Assembly (NCBI RefSeq): GCF_024448895.1
Contig: NZ_JAMOIC010000021.1
Coordinates: forward strand, 19,095 to 83,094
DNA: 64,000 nucleotides
Direction of reading: 5' to 3'
Origin: Stutzerimonas stutzeri
GTDB taxonomy: Bacteria; Pseudomonadota; Gammaproteobacteria; Pseudomonadales; Pseudomonadaceae
The position numbers were made by a program, and so were the translations under genes. The notes under the pieces are model-generated. The model was not told the origin of the DNA. It did no database searches and worked only from the letters and a program-made list of their open reading frames with translations. Positions 1-8,559 of the stretch are shown here, in pieces. Within the stretch, counting starts at the first letter, position 1. Each line of letters starts with the position of its first letter.

Positions 1-67
1 ACAGCTGAAGCTGGACGATCAGTTGAAGGCCGAGCTGGAAAGCCAGGTGCGGGGCGTTTCCGCCTGA
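1..67 (+). CDS. C-terminal end of an unidentified gene (partial)
   Basis: Only the last 21 codons are inside the window, read in the frame that begins at base 2 and ends with TGA at 65-67. The tail is hydrophilic (QLKLDDQLKAELESQ...) and I do not recognise a family from it. It runs in the same direction as prfB, but a promoter-like sequence and 158 bp separate the two. In P. aeruginosa, as I recall, the gene upstream of prfB is wspR; this tail does not resemble the WspR C-terminus I remember, so I make no assignment. Confidence 0.5.
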   Translation, partial: QLKLDDQLKAELESQVRGVSA

Positions 68-156
68 GCCGAAGAGGCGGCCATGTCGCCGCCTCGTCCC
101 GTTGCTACCGACAGTTCAATCACTTGACATAAGCTGTGCCGATGGTCCTTTACGGG

Positions 157-185
157 CTGTCAGCGTCTGCCTGCTGCGCTATAAT
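157..185 (+). promoter_or_regulatory. sigma-70-type promoter for prfB
   Basis: A perfect TATAAT lies at 180-185, with CTGTCA (four of six matches to TTGACA) at 157-162 and a 17-nt spacer. Transcription would start near 192, about 34 nt upstream of the prfB ATG at 226. A perfect TTGACA also occurs at 124-129, but I see no suitable -10 at the right distance. Assignment is from consensus match only. Confidence 0.55.
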
Positions 186-225
186 CGCCGGCTTTTCGCA
201 TCGTCCGATTGAGAGCTGCCTACCT

Positions 226-1321
226 ATGGAAATCAACCCGATCCTCAACAGCATCAAGGACCTGTCCGAGCGCACCCAGTCAATTCGGGGGTATCTTTGA
301 CTACGATCAGAAGCATGATCGTCTCGTCGAAGTAAACCGCGAACTCGAAGACCCCAACGTCTGGAACAAACCTGAGTACGCCCAGAACCTGGGCCGCGAG
401 CGCGCCACCCTGGCGCAGATCGTCGAGACCATCGACGACCTCGAGGGCGGCCTGGCCGATTCCCGCGACCTGCTCGACATGGCTGTCGAAGAAGACGACC
501 AGAGCGCCGTGGACGATGTCGCCGCCGAACTCGACCGCCTGCGCGGCATCCTCGAAGGGCTGGAATTCCGTCGCATGTTCAGCGGCGAGATGGACCCCAA
601 CAACGCCTACCTCGACATCCAGGCCGGCTCCGGCGGTACCGAGGCCCAGGACTGGGCCAATATCCTGTTGCGCATGTACCTGCGCTGGGCCGACAAGCGC
701 GGTTTCAGCGCCGAGATCGTCGAGCTGTCCGAGGGCGAAGTCGCCGGTATCAAGGGCGCGACCGTACACATCAAAGGCGAGTACGCCTTTGGTTGGTTGC
801 GCACCGAGATCGGCGTTCACCGCCTGGTGCGCAAGAGCCCGTTCGACTCTGGCGCCCGCCGCCATACCTCATTCTCGGCAGTGTTCGTCTCGCCCGAGAT
901 CGACGACAGGGTCGAGATCGACATCAATCCGGCGGACCTGCGCATCGACACCTACCGGTCCTCCGGTGCCGGTGGTCAGCACGTCAACACCACCGACTCG
1001 GCGGTACGTATCACCCACGTACCAACCAACACGGTGGTGGCCTGCCAGAACGAGCGTTCCCAGCACGCCAACAAGGACACCGCCATGAAAATGCTGCGGG
1101 CCCGGTTGTACGAGCAGGAAATGCAGAAGCGCAACGCGGCCTCCCAGGCGCTGGAAGACACCAAGTCCGATATCGGCTGGGGTCATCAGATTCGCTCCTA
1201 TGTGCTCGACGACTCGCGCATCAAGGATTTGCGTACCAGCGTGGAACGTAGCGACTGCCAGAAGGTTCTGGATGGCGACATCGACCAGTACCTCGAAGCT
1301 AGTTTGAAACAGGGGCTGTAA
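226..1321 (+). CDS. prfB: peptide chain release factor 2 (RF2), programmed +1 frameshift
   Basis: RF2 recognises UGA and UAA in the ribosomal A site and triggers peptide release. Translation starts at ATG 226 and after 24 codons meets an in-frame TGA at 298-300. A +1 shift at CTT (295-297) resumes reading at GAC 299 and continues to TAA at 1319-1321, giving 364 residues, close to the 365 of E. coli RF2. The stop-codon-reading tripeptide SPF is at about residues 204-206, and the catalytic GGQ, where the glutamine side chain is normally methylated, is at 249-251. The gene is autoregulated: low RF2 slows termination at the internal UGA and favours the shift. lysS follows 193 bp downstream in the same direction, as in other pseudomonads and in E. 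coli. An annotation lacking the frameshift would wrongly call a 24-residue peptide or an N-terminally altered protein. Confidence 0.97.
286..301 (+). promoter_or_regulatory. RF2 programmed +1 frameshift site
   Basis: The sequence CGGGGGTATCTTTGAC contains the three classical parts. They are an internal Shine-Dalgarno-like G run (287-291) three bases upstream of the slip codon, the slippery CTT (295-297), and the slow-to-terminate TGA followed by C (298-301). It matches the E. coli prfB site except for C instead of A before the G run. The frame switch is needed to read the rest of RF2. Confidence 0.95.
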
Positions 1322-1514
1322 GCTACTGCGCTTGGCCAGCGTCGGTGGGCTGAAGCGGAACGCCGCCCGGCCCACCTAACCCGAGTTCCAAGCGTCCAGA
1401 TGTAGGGTGGGTTTCAGCCAACCAAAACAGGGGCAGGTACGTGATGGAATGAAGCGAAACGCCTTCCAGCACCCTCCCCAGGATTCATCCATTCGATCCA
1501 GGCATTTTTAAACC

Positions 1515-3017
1515 ATGAGCGAACAACCGCTGAACCAGCACGCCACCCAAGAGGAAGAAAACAGCCTGATCCTTCAGCGTAAGGAAAAACTGGCCGCCGA
1601 GCGCGCCAAGGGCAACGTTTTCCCCAATGACTTCCGTCGCGACAGCTACTGCAATGATCTGCAGTTGAAATACGCCGACAAGACCAAGGAAGAGCTGGCT
1701 GAAGCGGCGATCCCGGTAAAGGTTGCCGGGCGCATCATGCTCAACCGTGGCGCGTTCATGGTGCTGCAGGACATGACCGGGCGCCTTCAGGTGTACGTCA
1801 ACCGCAAGACGCTGCCGGCCGAGACCCTCGAAGCCATCAAGCATTGGGATCTGGGCGACATCATTGCTGCCGAAGGCACCCTGGCGCGTTCCGGCAAGGG
1901 CGATCTGTATGTCGAGATGACCGATGTGCGCCTGCTGACCAAGTCGCTGCGCCCGCTGCCGGACAAGCACCACGGCCTGACCGACACCGAACAACGGTAT
2001 CGCCAGCGCTACGTCGACCTGATTGTCAACGAGGAAACCCGGCATACCTTCCGCGTGCGTTCTCAGGTGATCAGCCATATCCGCAAGTTCCTCAACGAGC
2101 GCGACTTCCTCGAAGTCGAGACGCCAATGCTGCAGACCATTCCCGGCGGCGCCGCGGCCAAGCCGTTCGAGACTCATCACAACGCGTTGGATCTGCCGAT
2201 GTTCCTGCGTATCGCGCCGGAGCTCTATCTCAAGCGTCTGGTTGTTGGCGGTTTCGAGCGCGTGTTCGAGATCAACCGCAACTTCCGTAACGAAGGTGTT
2301 TCGACCCGGCACAATCCCGAGTTCACCATGCTCGAGTTCTACCAGGCCTACGCCGACTACGAAGACAACATGGACCTGACCGAGGAGCTGTTCCGCGAGC
2401 TGGCGCAGCTGGTCCTGGGCAGCACCGACGTGCCCTACGGCGACAAGCTGTTCCACTTCGGCGAGCCCTTCGCACGGCTTTCGGTGTTCGACGCCATCCT
2501 CAAGTTCAATCCTGAGATCAGCGCCGCCGACCTGCATGACATCGACACCGCCCGTGCCATTGCGAAGAAAGCCGGGGCCAAGGTGCTCGGCTTCGAAGGG
2601 CTGGGCAAGCTGCAGGTGATGATTTTCGAGGAACTGGTCGAGCACAAGCTGGAGCAGCCCACTTTCATCACCCGCTATCCCTTCGAAGTGTCGCCGCTGG
2701 CGCGTCGTAGCAACGACGACCCAAGCGTCACCGACCGCTTCGAGCTGTTCATCGGTGGCCGCGAGATCGCCAACGCCTATTCCGAGCTGAACGACGCCGA
2801 AGATCAGGCCGAGCGGTTCCAGGCTCAGGTTCGGGACAAGGATGCCGGTGACGACGAAGCCATGCATTTCGATGCTGATTTCGTCCGCGCACTGGAATAC
2901 GGCATGCCGCCCACTGCGGGAGAGGGCATCGGTATCGACCGTCTGGTGATGCTGCTGACCAACTCGCCGTCGATCCGCGACGTGATCCTTTTCCCGCACA
3001 TGCGCCCCGAAGCCTGA
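1515..3017 (+). CDS. lysS: lysyl-tRNA synthetase, class II
   Basis: Charges tRNA(Lys) with lysine using ATP in the cytoplasm. The 500-residue product has the usual LysRS layout. A helical N-terminal extension is followed by an OB-fold anticodon-binding domain (about 65-150, with [13 protein letters not shown]) and then the class II catalytic core. Motif 1 is around FLEVETPML, motif 2 is [18 protein letters not shown], and motif 3 is [14 protein letters not shown] near the C-terminus. Length is normal for the bacterial enzyme. It follows prfB after 193 bp and is probably cotranscribed with it. A perfect 14-bp hairpin lies just after the stop. No anomaly seen. Confidence 0.98.
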   Translation: MSEQPLNQHATQEEENSLILQRKEKLAAERAKGNVFPNDFRRDSYCNDLQLKYADKTKEELAEAAIPVKVAGRIMLNRGAFMVLQDMTGRLQVYVNRKTLPAETLEAIKHWDLGDIIAAEGTLARSGKGDLYVEMTDVRLLTKSLRPLPDKHHGLTDTEQRYRQRYVDLIVNEETRHTFRVRSQVISHIRKFLNERDFLEVETPMLQTIPGGAAAKPFETHHNALDLPMFLRIAPELYLKRLVVGGFERVFEINRNFRNEGVSTRHNPEFTMLEFYQAYADYEDNMDLTEELFRELAQLVLGSTDVPYGDKLFHFGEPFARLSVFDAILKFNPEISAADLHDIDTARAIAKKAGAKVLGFEGLGKLQVMIFEELVEHKLEQPTFITRYPFEVSPLARRSNDDPSVTDRFELFIGGREIANAYSELNDAEDQAERFQAQVRDKDAGDDEAMHFDADFVRALEYGMPPTAGEGIGIDRLVMLLTNSPSIRDVILFPHMRPEA

Positions 3018-3025
3018 CAAGGCGA

Positions 3026-3060
3026 GTCCGGCCGCTCGGAAACGCGCCGAGCGGCCGGAC
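3026..3060 (+). terminator. long perfect hairpin after lysS
   Basis: GTCCGGCCGCTCGG (3026-3039) pairs perfectly with 3047-3060 around a 7-nt loop, nine bases after the lysS stop. There is no T run after it, so it is not a classical intrinsic terminator; it could protect the 3' end of the transcript or assist Rho termination. Confidence 0.5.
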
Positions 3061-3256
3061 GTTGAGAGCCGTCGCGACAGTGGTAAGACACGACGGCAGA
3101 TTTTCCCTTTCGGCACGCTTCGGATCAGAGGCTACAGATCGCCTAGCGGCGGCCGACATGCTCTCGTGATAGCGGCCTTTGGCGAACCGGGCACGGATCA
3201 GCGTGGTCCGCTGGTGTATAAGTTGAAGGCTACGGATCATCACTGACGAGGTACGG

Positions 3257-4552
3257 ATGAATTCCCGTAACAACCTGGACGAATACCAACTAACGGTGCG
3301 CGGCCTGTCCGACCGCATCGTCGATGCGCAGACCCCGGTGCGGGTACTCGATGCGGTCAAGTGGGATGACAGCATCCGTCAGGGCTTTTTCGCCGCCGGC
3401 GGACGTGAGTTGCCAAAAATCGACCGTGCCTATTACGAAAACCGCCCGCTCGGCTTCGATTCCAGCGCAAAGAAAGAAGAATTCCAGAACATCGAGCGCG
3501 ATATCACCCGCCAACTGGGCCAGTTCAACCCGGTCGGGCAGATCATGCGACGCATGTGCAAGGAATACCGCATGGTGATCCGCATGCTCGAAGCACGCGG
3601 CACTGCCGATTTCGGATTGATCTCCCAGGAACTCTATGGCGCCGCCTCAGATGCGTTCCACGCCGGCGACCCGACCCTGGCCGACCTCGGGCTGATGCTG
3701 TCCGATTACCTGAACAACATTGCCGACCGCGGCGACCTGAAAGACGAAGCCAAGATCCTGACCGCACCGCAGGCGGTGGACATGCTGCAACGTCGCCTGG
3801 ACCTGGTGTTCGGCGAGGGTGAAGGTGTGATCCGCGTCTTCGAGTCCGATGGCATCCTCGCCGATGCCGCAGCCGGCGCCGACTACATCAAGATTCGCAG
3901 CGATGCGATGTTCAACGAACGCGACGTGCGTGCCCTGGAAGTCCATGAAGGGCTGGTACACGTCGGCACCACGCTCAACGGTCAGAACCAGCCAATCTGT
4001 ACCTTTCTTGCCAAGGGTCCGCCGTCCTCGACGGTGACCCAAGAAGGCCTGGCGATCCTGATGGAAGTAATCGCCTTCGCCTCTTACCCGACGCGCCTGC
4101 GCAAGCTCACCAACCGCACCCGTGCGATCCACATGGCCGAGGAGGGCGCCGACTTTCTTGACGTATTCGCCTTCTTCCACGACCAGGGTTATGCCCAGGA
4201 TGAGTGCTACAGCAATGCCAGCCGGGTCTTCCGTGGCTCGACGCCCGATGGCTTGCCCTTCACCAAGGACCTGTCCTACCTGAAGGGCTTCATCATGATC
4301 TACAACTACATCCAGCTCGCGGTGCGCAAAGGCAAGCTGGAACATATCCCGCTGCTGTTCTGTGGCAAGACCACGCTGGAGGACATGCGCACCCTGCGTC
4401 AGCTGGTCGAGGAGGGTATGGTGGTCCCGCCCAAATACCTGCCGCAGCAATTTCAGGACCTCAATGCGCTTTCGGCTTGGATGTGCTTTTCCAACTTCCT
4501 CAATCACCTGAGTCTGGATCGGATCGAAGCGGACTACGCCAACATCATTTGA
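3257..4552 (+). CDS. DUF1704 / QEGLA-motif putative zinc tyrosine carboxypeptidase
   Basis: A 431-residue protein of the DUF1704 family, whose bacterial members are often named 'flavohemoglobin expression-modulating QEGLA motif protein'. The HExxxH zinc motif HEGLVH is at residues 230-235 and QEGLA is at 262-266; the glutamate of QEGLA is a plausible third metal ligand. The vertebrate DUF1704 protein MATCAP is an established HExxxH metallopeptidase that removes C-terminal tyrosine from tubulin. This makes a cytoplasmic peptidase activity likely here, though the bacterial substrate is unknown. There is no signal peptide or membrane segment. The gene stands alone, with 239 bp upstream (a possible TATAAG -10 at 3217-3222) and a strong bidirectional terminator downstream. 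Family assignment is firm; the function is inference. Confidence 0.85.
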   Translation: MNSRNNLDEYQLTVRGLSDRIVDAQTPVRVLDAVKWDDSIRQGFFAAGGRELPKIDRAYYENRPLGFDSSAKKEEFQNIERDITRQLGQFNPVGQIMRRMCKEYRMVIRMLEARGTADFGLISQELYGAASDAFHAGDPTLADLGLMLSDYLNNIADRGDLKDEAKILTAPQAVDMLQRRLDLVFGEGEGVIRVFESDGILADAAAGADYIKIRSDAMFNERDVRALEVHEGLVHVGTTLNGQNQPICTFLAKGPPSSTVTQEGLAILMEVIAFASYPTRLRKLTNRTRAIHMAEEGADFLDVFAFFHDQGYAQDECYSNASRVFRGSTPDGLPFTKDLSYLKGFIMIYNYIQLAVRKGKLEHIPLLFCGKTTLEDMRTLRQLVEEGMVVPPKYLPQQFQDLNALSAWMCFSNFLNHLSLDRIEADYANII

Positions 4553-4568
4553 TTAATCGAAACAAAAA

Positions 4569-4594
4569 AGCCGGAGCATCTGCTCCGGCTTTTT
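4569..4594. terminator. bidirectional intrinsic terminator
   Basis: AGCCGGAGCA (4569-4578), a 2-nt loop and TGCTCCGGCT (4581-4590) form a perfect 10-bp stem, with an A run on the left (4564-4569) and a T run on the right. It can end both the DUF1704 gene (plus) and the TRAP transporter operon (minus), which converge here. Confidence 0.92.
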
Positions 4595-4609
4595 CATTCT
4601 GCGTCAATC

Positions 4610-5920
4610 TCAGAACAGCAGGTTTGGCAGATACGTCGCGATCTCGGGGAAGACCATGATGATGCCCAGCCCGATGATGTTGACGATCACGAAGGGGATG
4701 ACCGACCAGTAGATGTCGCGCATGGTGATGCCTGGCGGCACGATGCCCTTCAGATAAAACAGGTTGAACCCGAACGGCGGCGTCATATAGCCGATCTCCA
4801 TGTTGATCACGAAGAGAATGCCGAACCAGATCGGGTCGAATCCCAGCGACGCCACGATGGGCAAGAACACCGGCAGCGTGATCAACATGATGCCCACCGG
4901 GTCGAGCAGCATGCCCATCAGGAACACTATGGCCATCATCGTGATGATGATGCCCCAGCGACCTCCGGGCAGATCCATCATCAACCCCTCGATCAGCGAC
5001 TGCGCACCCATGCCTTGATAGGCCGAGCTGAAGGCGTGGGCTGCGAACAGGATCCAGGCGATCATGCCCGTCAGTTTGAAGGTGCGGATAGCCGCTTCCT
5101 GAACGATCTCCCAATTGAGCTTGCGATAAACGGCTGCCGAGATCAGCGCACCGAGCACGCCCATGGCTGCGGCTTCGGTAGGCGTCGTCATGCCGCCGAT
5201 GATCGAGCCAAGCACCATCACCACGATGCCGATGGGCAGTATTACCGCACGGATCGCTCGTAGTTTGTCGCCCCAGCTGCCGCGTTCCTCTTTCGGCAGC
5301 GCGGGTGCCAGGTGTGGCTGGAAGAAGCAACGACCCAGTACATAGATAACCGTCAGCGCGACCAGCAAGATGCCCGGCAGAACGCCCGCAGCGAACATCT
5401 TGCCGACAGAGACGCCACTGATCATCGCGTAGAGGATCATCATGATGCTTGGCGGAATCAGGATGCCCCAGCCGCCGCCCGTATTGATGCAGCCAAGCAC
5501 CATGCGTTTGTCATAGCCACGCTCCAGCATTGCCGGCAGCGCGATGGTGCCCATGGCCACCACCGCAGCCCCGCTGATGCCGACCATCGCGCCGAAAATC
5601 GCGCAGATGCCCAAGGTGCCGACCGCCAGACCGCCGCGCATGCCGCCACACCAGAGGTGCATCATTCGATAGAGGTCGCGGGCTACCCCGGTGCGCTCCA
5701 GCAGCATGGCCATGAATACGAACAGCGGAATGGCCACCAGGGTGAAGCTTCCCATGGTGCCCCACATCTGCGAGGCCACCATGTAGAAAGCGTCGGCGCC
5801 CCAGGTGAAGTACAGAAACAGCACCGAGACGCCACCAAGCACGAAAGCCAGCGGCAGACCGAGTACCAGGAAAAAGATCAGCGATAGAAAGAACAGCAGC
5901 GTCGTGATCTCGATGCTCAT
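4610..5920 (-). CDS. TRAP transporter large permease (DctM family)
   Basis: Large membrane subunit of a tripartite ATP-independent periplasmic transporter; it carries the sodium-coupled transport path. The 436-residue product is almost entirely hydrophobic, with a dozen or so membrane segments and typical DctM motifs (GMVGISGAAVVAMG, GGGWGILIPPSIMMILY, TEAAAMGVLGALI). I chose ATG 5920 because it follows GAGGGG and overlaps the stop of the small permease gene by 4 bp (ATGA); the reading frame is open further upstream, but that stretch is not DctM-like. It is the last gene of a P-Q-M operon and ends at the shared terminator. The substrate is unknown; the divergent acyl-CoA operon suggests a carboxylic acid. 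Confidence 0.93.
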   Translation of the reverse strand: MSIEITTLLFFLSLIFFLVLGLPLAFVLGGVSVLFLYFTWGADAFYMVASQMWGTMGSFTLVAIPLFVFMAMLLERTGVARDLYRMMHLWCGGMRGGLAVGTLGICAIFGAMVGISGAAVVAMGTIALPAMLERGYDKRMVLGCINTGGGWGILIPPSIMMILYAMISGVSVGKMFAAGVLPGILLVALTVIYVLGRCFFQPHLAPALPKEERGSWGDKLRAIRAVILPIGIVVMVLGSIIGGMTTPTEAAAMGVLGALISAAVYRKLNWEIVQEAAIRTFKLTGMIAWILFAAHAFSSAYQGMGAQSLIEGLMMDLPGGRWGIIITMMAIVFLMGMLLDPVGIMLITLPVFLPIVASLGFDPIWFGILFVINMEIGYMTPPFGFNLFYLKGIVPPGITMRDIYWSVIPFVIVNIIGLGIIMVFPEIATYLPNLLF

Positions 5921-6462
5921 TTGTTCCCCTCCATGGAAGACTCGGGCAGATCCTTGCCGGGTTCCAGGTTCAGCGCCACGAGGATGTCTTGCAGCAGCTT
6001 TGCCACGCCCTGCAGAAGCAACAGGGCCGTGCCTATGGGAATGGCTAACTTGATCGGCCAGATCGGCGGGTTCCAGGCTGAGTAGGAGGTTTCCATGCTC
6101 TGAACCGACTCCCACGCCATGGAGCTACCGAAGTAAAGCAACGCGGCCATGAACAGAAAGAACATCGAGGAGGTAAAGATATCGACCCAGGCCTGAGTGC
6201 GGCGCGAGAGCGAGCTGTAAAGCAGGTCGACGTTGACGTGACCGCGTTGGGCCATCACATAGCCGCCGGAGAGGACGATATAGACGCCGAACAGCAATTG
6301 CCCGAGTTCGTTGGTCCACGAAGTCGGCGCAGAGAGTAGGTAGCGCATGAACACTTCGGCTATCAGCAGCAGGAAGATGACGAAGATCAGATACGCCGCC
6401 CAACGACCAATCAGGTTGTTCAGCCGCGTGATGCCGTTGATGTACGCATGAATGAGGCGCAT
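5917..6462 (-). CDS. TRAP transporter small permease (DctQ family)
   Basis: Small four-helix membrane subunit that partners DctM in TRAP transporters. The 181-residue product has hydrophobic segments at roughly 20-45, 55-75, 95-120 and 140-160 and the family signature RYLLSAPTSWTNELGQ in the first loop. The start ATG at 6462 has GGAG upstream; a longer open frame to 6504 is not needed. Its stop overlaps the DctM start by 4 bp, indicating translational coupling. It lies between the binding-protein gene (116 bp upstream) and the large permease. Confidence 0.93.
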   Translation of the reverse strand: MRLIHAYINGITRLNNLIGRWAAYLIFVIFLLLIAEVFMRYLLSAPTSWTNELGQLLFGVYIVLSGGYVMAQRGHVNVDLLYSSLSRRTQAWVDIFTSSMFFLFMAALLYFGSSMAWESVQSMETSYSAWNPPIWPIKLAIPIGTALLLLQGVAKLLQDILVALNLEPGKDLPESSMEGNK

Positions 6463-6578
6463 CGCTAACTCCAGGGCAGCATGGCGAATCGGGAGCGAAT
6501 TCACACCGGCGGCGCTCGCGCTGGCAGGCCTAGAGACCTGGCCAGTGCGAACGTCTGGTGCGCTGGCGAGCCGTCAGG

Positions 6579-7613
6579 TCAGAGGTAGCCGAGATCACCA
6601 AGCATGGTCTTGAGCATCTGCAGCGCCTTTGCGGCGTTGTCGCTGCGCTTGCCTTCGGCGTCCCAGGTCTTTTGCGCAATTTCCGTCAGACGCTTCTGCA
6701 CATCCTCGGGCAAGGTATTGACCTCGACGCCGTGCTCCTTGATGGCGTTGGAAAGAGCTATCTGCTCCTGATACAGGTACTCGTTGGTGCGGTACCAGAA
6801 CTGCTCATCCAGGACCTGCTTGACTGTCTCCTGGTCCTTCTCGGACAGGCCATCGAGCGCTTTCTGGCTGACGATGATCACATCGGTACCGGCGATATTG
6901 AGTGCCGGCTTGACGTGGTACTTGGTCACTTCATAGAAACTCATGCTCGCCGCGCCTTGTGCGGCACCCCAATGCGCGGCATCGACCACGCCGGTGTCCA
7001 GCGCGGGGTAGAGCTCACTGCCGGGCAGGAACGTGGTCGATGCGCCGGCTTCGCTCAAAAACTTCTGCAGCGCGCCGGAAGAGCGAATCTTCAGCTTGGT
7101 GAAATCTTCCCAGCTGTTGATCGGCTTCTTCACCACCATCTCGGTGGGGTAGACCTTGTCAGTGGACCAGTAGACGTTGTGCTTGGCAGCTTCCTCGCGA
7201 AGCATGTCTTCGAAGCCCATGTGTTTGTGGAAGTACGCGGCTTCCCAGACGTTGCGGAATGCGAAGGGCAGACCGGAGGCGATACCGGCCAAGCTTATTT
7301 TGTCCTGGGCGTAACCGGGCGAAATCGTGCCCATCTGCAAGATGCCGCGGCTGACAGCGTTGAACGTTTCCGTATCTTTGAACAGAGCACCGGCCTCGAA
7401 TAGCTGCAATTGCAAGCGGCCTTCGGTACGCCGTTCAAGCTCGGTCTTCAACCGAACAAGACTGTCTTTATAGGAACTGCTGGCGCTCGGCCAGTGGGAC
7501 TGGACGCGCCACTTGGTGACGTCCTGCGCGACGGCCAGCGGTGATGTCACCGCCGCCACTGCGAAAGCGACCAGGCTGGCCGGTACGAGTAGCTTCTTGA
7601 GCATGGATTTCAT
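6579..7613 (-). CDS. TRAP transporter periplasmic substrate-binding protein (DctP family)
   Basis: Captures the substrate in the periplasm and delivers it to the DctQM permease. The 344-residue precursor starts at ATG 7613 after AGAGGAC and has a clear signal peptide (MKSMLKKLLVPA... ending VAVAQ-like, cleavage near residue 29). The mature part matches the DctP fold: AGALFKDTETFNAVSRG, a 'W..FTKLKIRSSGA' segment, and DAAHWGAAQGAASM. The arginine in KIRSSGA is the position where DctP family members usually bind the substrate carboxylate, so an organic acid ligand is likely. It is the first gene of the P-Q-M operon and is divergent from the acyl-CoA gene cluster across 442 bp. Confidence 0.93.
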   Translation of the reverse strand: MKSMLKKLLVPASLVAFAVAAVTSPLAVAQDVTKWRVQSHWPSASSSYKDSLVRLKTELERRTEGRLQLQLFEAGALFKDTETFNAVSRGILQMGTISPGYAQDKISLAGIASGLPFAFRNVWEAAYFHKHMGFEDMLREEAAKHNVYWSTDKVYPTEMVVKKPINSWEDFTKLKIRSSGALQKFLSEAGASTTFLPGSELYPALDTGVVDAAHWGAAQGAASMSFYEVTKYHVKPALNIAGTDVIIVSQKALDGLSEKDQETVKQVLDEQFWYRTNEYLYQEQIALSNAIKEHGVEVNTLPEDVQKRLTEIAQKTWDAEGKRSDNAAKALQMLKTMLGDLGYL

Positions 7614-8055
7614 AACGCGTCCTCTTGTTGTAATTGTCTGGCTGCGGGCCATCTTTTGTATCACGTGTGTCGCATGCTTGTTTCGCACAGCAGAACTGAC
7701 TTTTGCAAAGCTGATCGAAAGCTAACATAGCTCGGGGCTTTTTCAAGCGCTAGCAGATAGCTATCGCTGCTTCTCTTGTCTTTCAGGTTGTGTCGGTTCG
7801 CTGGCTGCATGATGCCTTCCGGGCTCGCGGTTGAGCTTAGACGGTTCTGTTTGTGGGTCGTCATAATTCTGCCTGATGGAACTGGATTTCGAATTGACGC
7901 ATGGTTTCAAGCGTGCCAGCTTCAAAAGGGAGAGGACTCGCCACAAAAACAATCGAGAGACTCGCTATGCATTCAGGCATCCGCATCACTGACAGGACGG
8001 CACGGGTCCGCTTGCGCGACCTTCTCCGTCTTCTCCGGGCGGGGTAGGGCTGGCT
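7614..8055. other. 442-bp divergent intergenic region (TRAP operon / acyl-CoA operon)
   Basis: Holds the promoters of two divergent operons. It is visibly more AT-rich around 7640-7900 than the flanking genes. A TTGACG occurs at about 7893 on the plus strand without a convincing -10. No regulator gene or clear operator palindrome is seen, so control must come from elsewhere. A 26-codon open frame (7967-8047) sits just before the thioesterase gene. Confidence 0.6.
7967..8047 (+). CDS. possible 26-residue leader peptide
   Basis: ATG 7967 is preceded by GAGAG with a 7-nt gap and reads 26 codons to TAG 8045-8047, ending 8 nt before the thioesterase ATG. The peptide is rich in Arg and Leu (RLRDLLRLLRAG at its end). 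It could be a translation-coupled leader or chance; there is no homology evidence. Reported because of the ribosome-binding site and its exact placement. Confidence 0.2.
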   Translation: MHSGIRITDRTARVRLRDLLRLLRAG

Positions 8056-8559
8056 ATGGATCAACCCACAAGCGCAAACCCTTCTGAGGAACTACCGATC
8101 AGCGGCGGCAAGGACCTTCCCGGTTTCCATCAGGTGCTTGGCTATCGTCAGGTGTCCTGGACGGAAAACGAGGCGGTGATCGAGCTCGACGTGCAGGCCT
8201 GTCACCTGAACATGGGCGGCGTGCTTCACGGCGGAGTGATTACATCGCTGCTTGATGTGGTGCTGGCCGAAGCCGGCACCTACTGCCCTTATTCCGGCCG
8301 GGTGCGCAAAGCGATCACGCTGGTGCTCAACACCACCTTCACCGGGCAGTGCTCCGGTGGAGTGATCCGCGCCATCGGCAGGCGCCGCGCCGGGGGAAGC
8401 CGCATCTTCAACAGCTCGGGTGAAGTCCGTGACGCCGACGACCGGCTGCTTGCCATCGGCGAAGCGACGTTTCGTCTGCGTTCCGGCAGCGAGCAAGCGC
8501 AAGGCGTGCCCCTGGATTTCCTTACCCATAACAACAACAAGGAACACGGCGATGTATGA
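8056..8559 (+). CDS. PaaI-type hotdog-fold acyl-CoA thioesterase
   Basis: Predicted to hydrolyse acyl-CoA thioesters, releasing CoA, in the cytoplasm. The 167-residue product carries the hotdog-fold signature [18 protein letters not shown], with the GGVLHGG turn of the PaaI/YbgC-like thioesterases, and a terminal strand near GEATFRLR. It is the first gene of a compact plus-strand operon and overlaps the acyl-CoA dehydrogenase gene by 8 bp, so the two are probably translationally coupled. In a catabolic operon it may rescue CoA from dead-end intermediates or release a final product. The natural substrate cannot be deduced. Confidence 0.85.
   Translation: MDQPTSANPSEELPISGGKDLPGFHQVLGYRQVSWTENEAVIELDVQACHLNMGGVLHGGVITSLLDVVLAEAGTYCPYSGRVRKAITLVLNTTFTGQCSGGVIRAIGRRRAGGSRIFNSSGEVRDADDRLLAIGEATFRLRSGSEQAQGVPLDFLTHNNNKEHGDV

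Noticed and set aside
1485-3116. 543-residue open frame on the minus strand across lysS
   Set aside because: It is the antisense shadow of a certain lysS gene; long antisense frames are common in GC-rich DNA and this one has no family features.
3944-3961. classical HExxH metalloprotease motif in the DUF1704 protein
   Set aside because: The motif is HEGLVH, i.e. HExxxH with one extra residue; it belongs to the MATCAP-type site and not to thermolysin-like enzymes.
5921-6115. N-terminal extension of the TRAP large permease
   Set aside because: Hydrophilic and not DctM-like; lies within the DctQ gene, whose stop overlaps the ATG at 5920.
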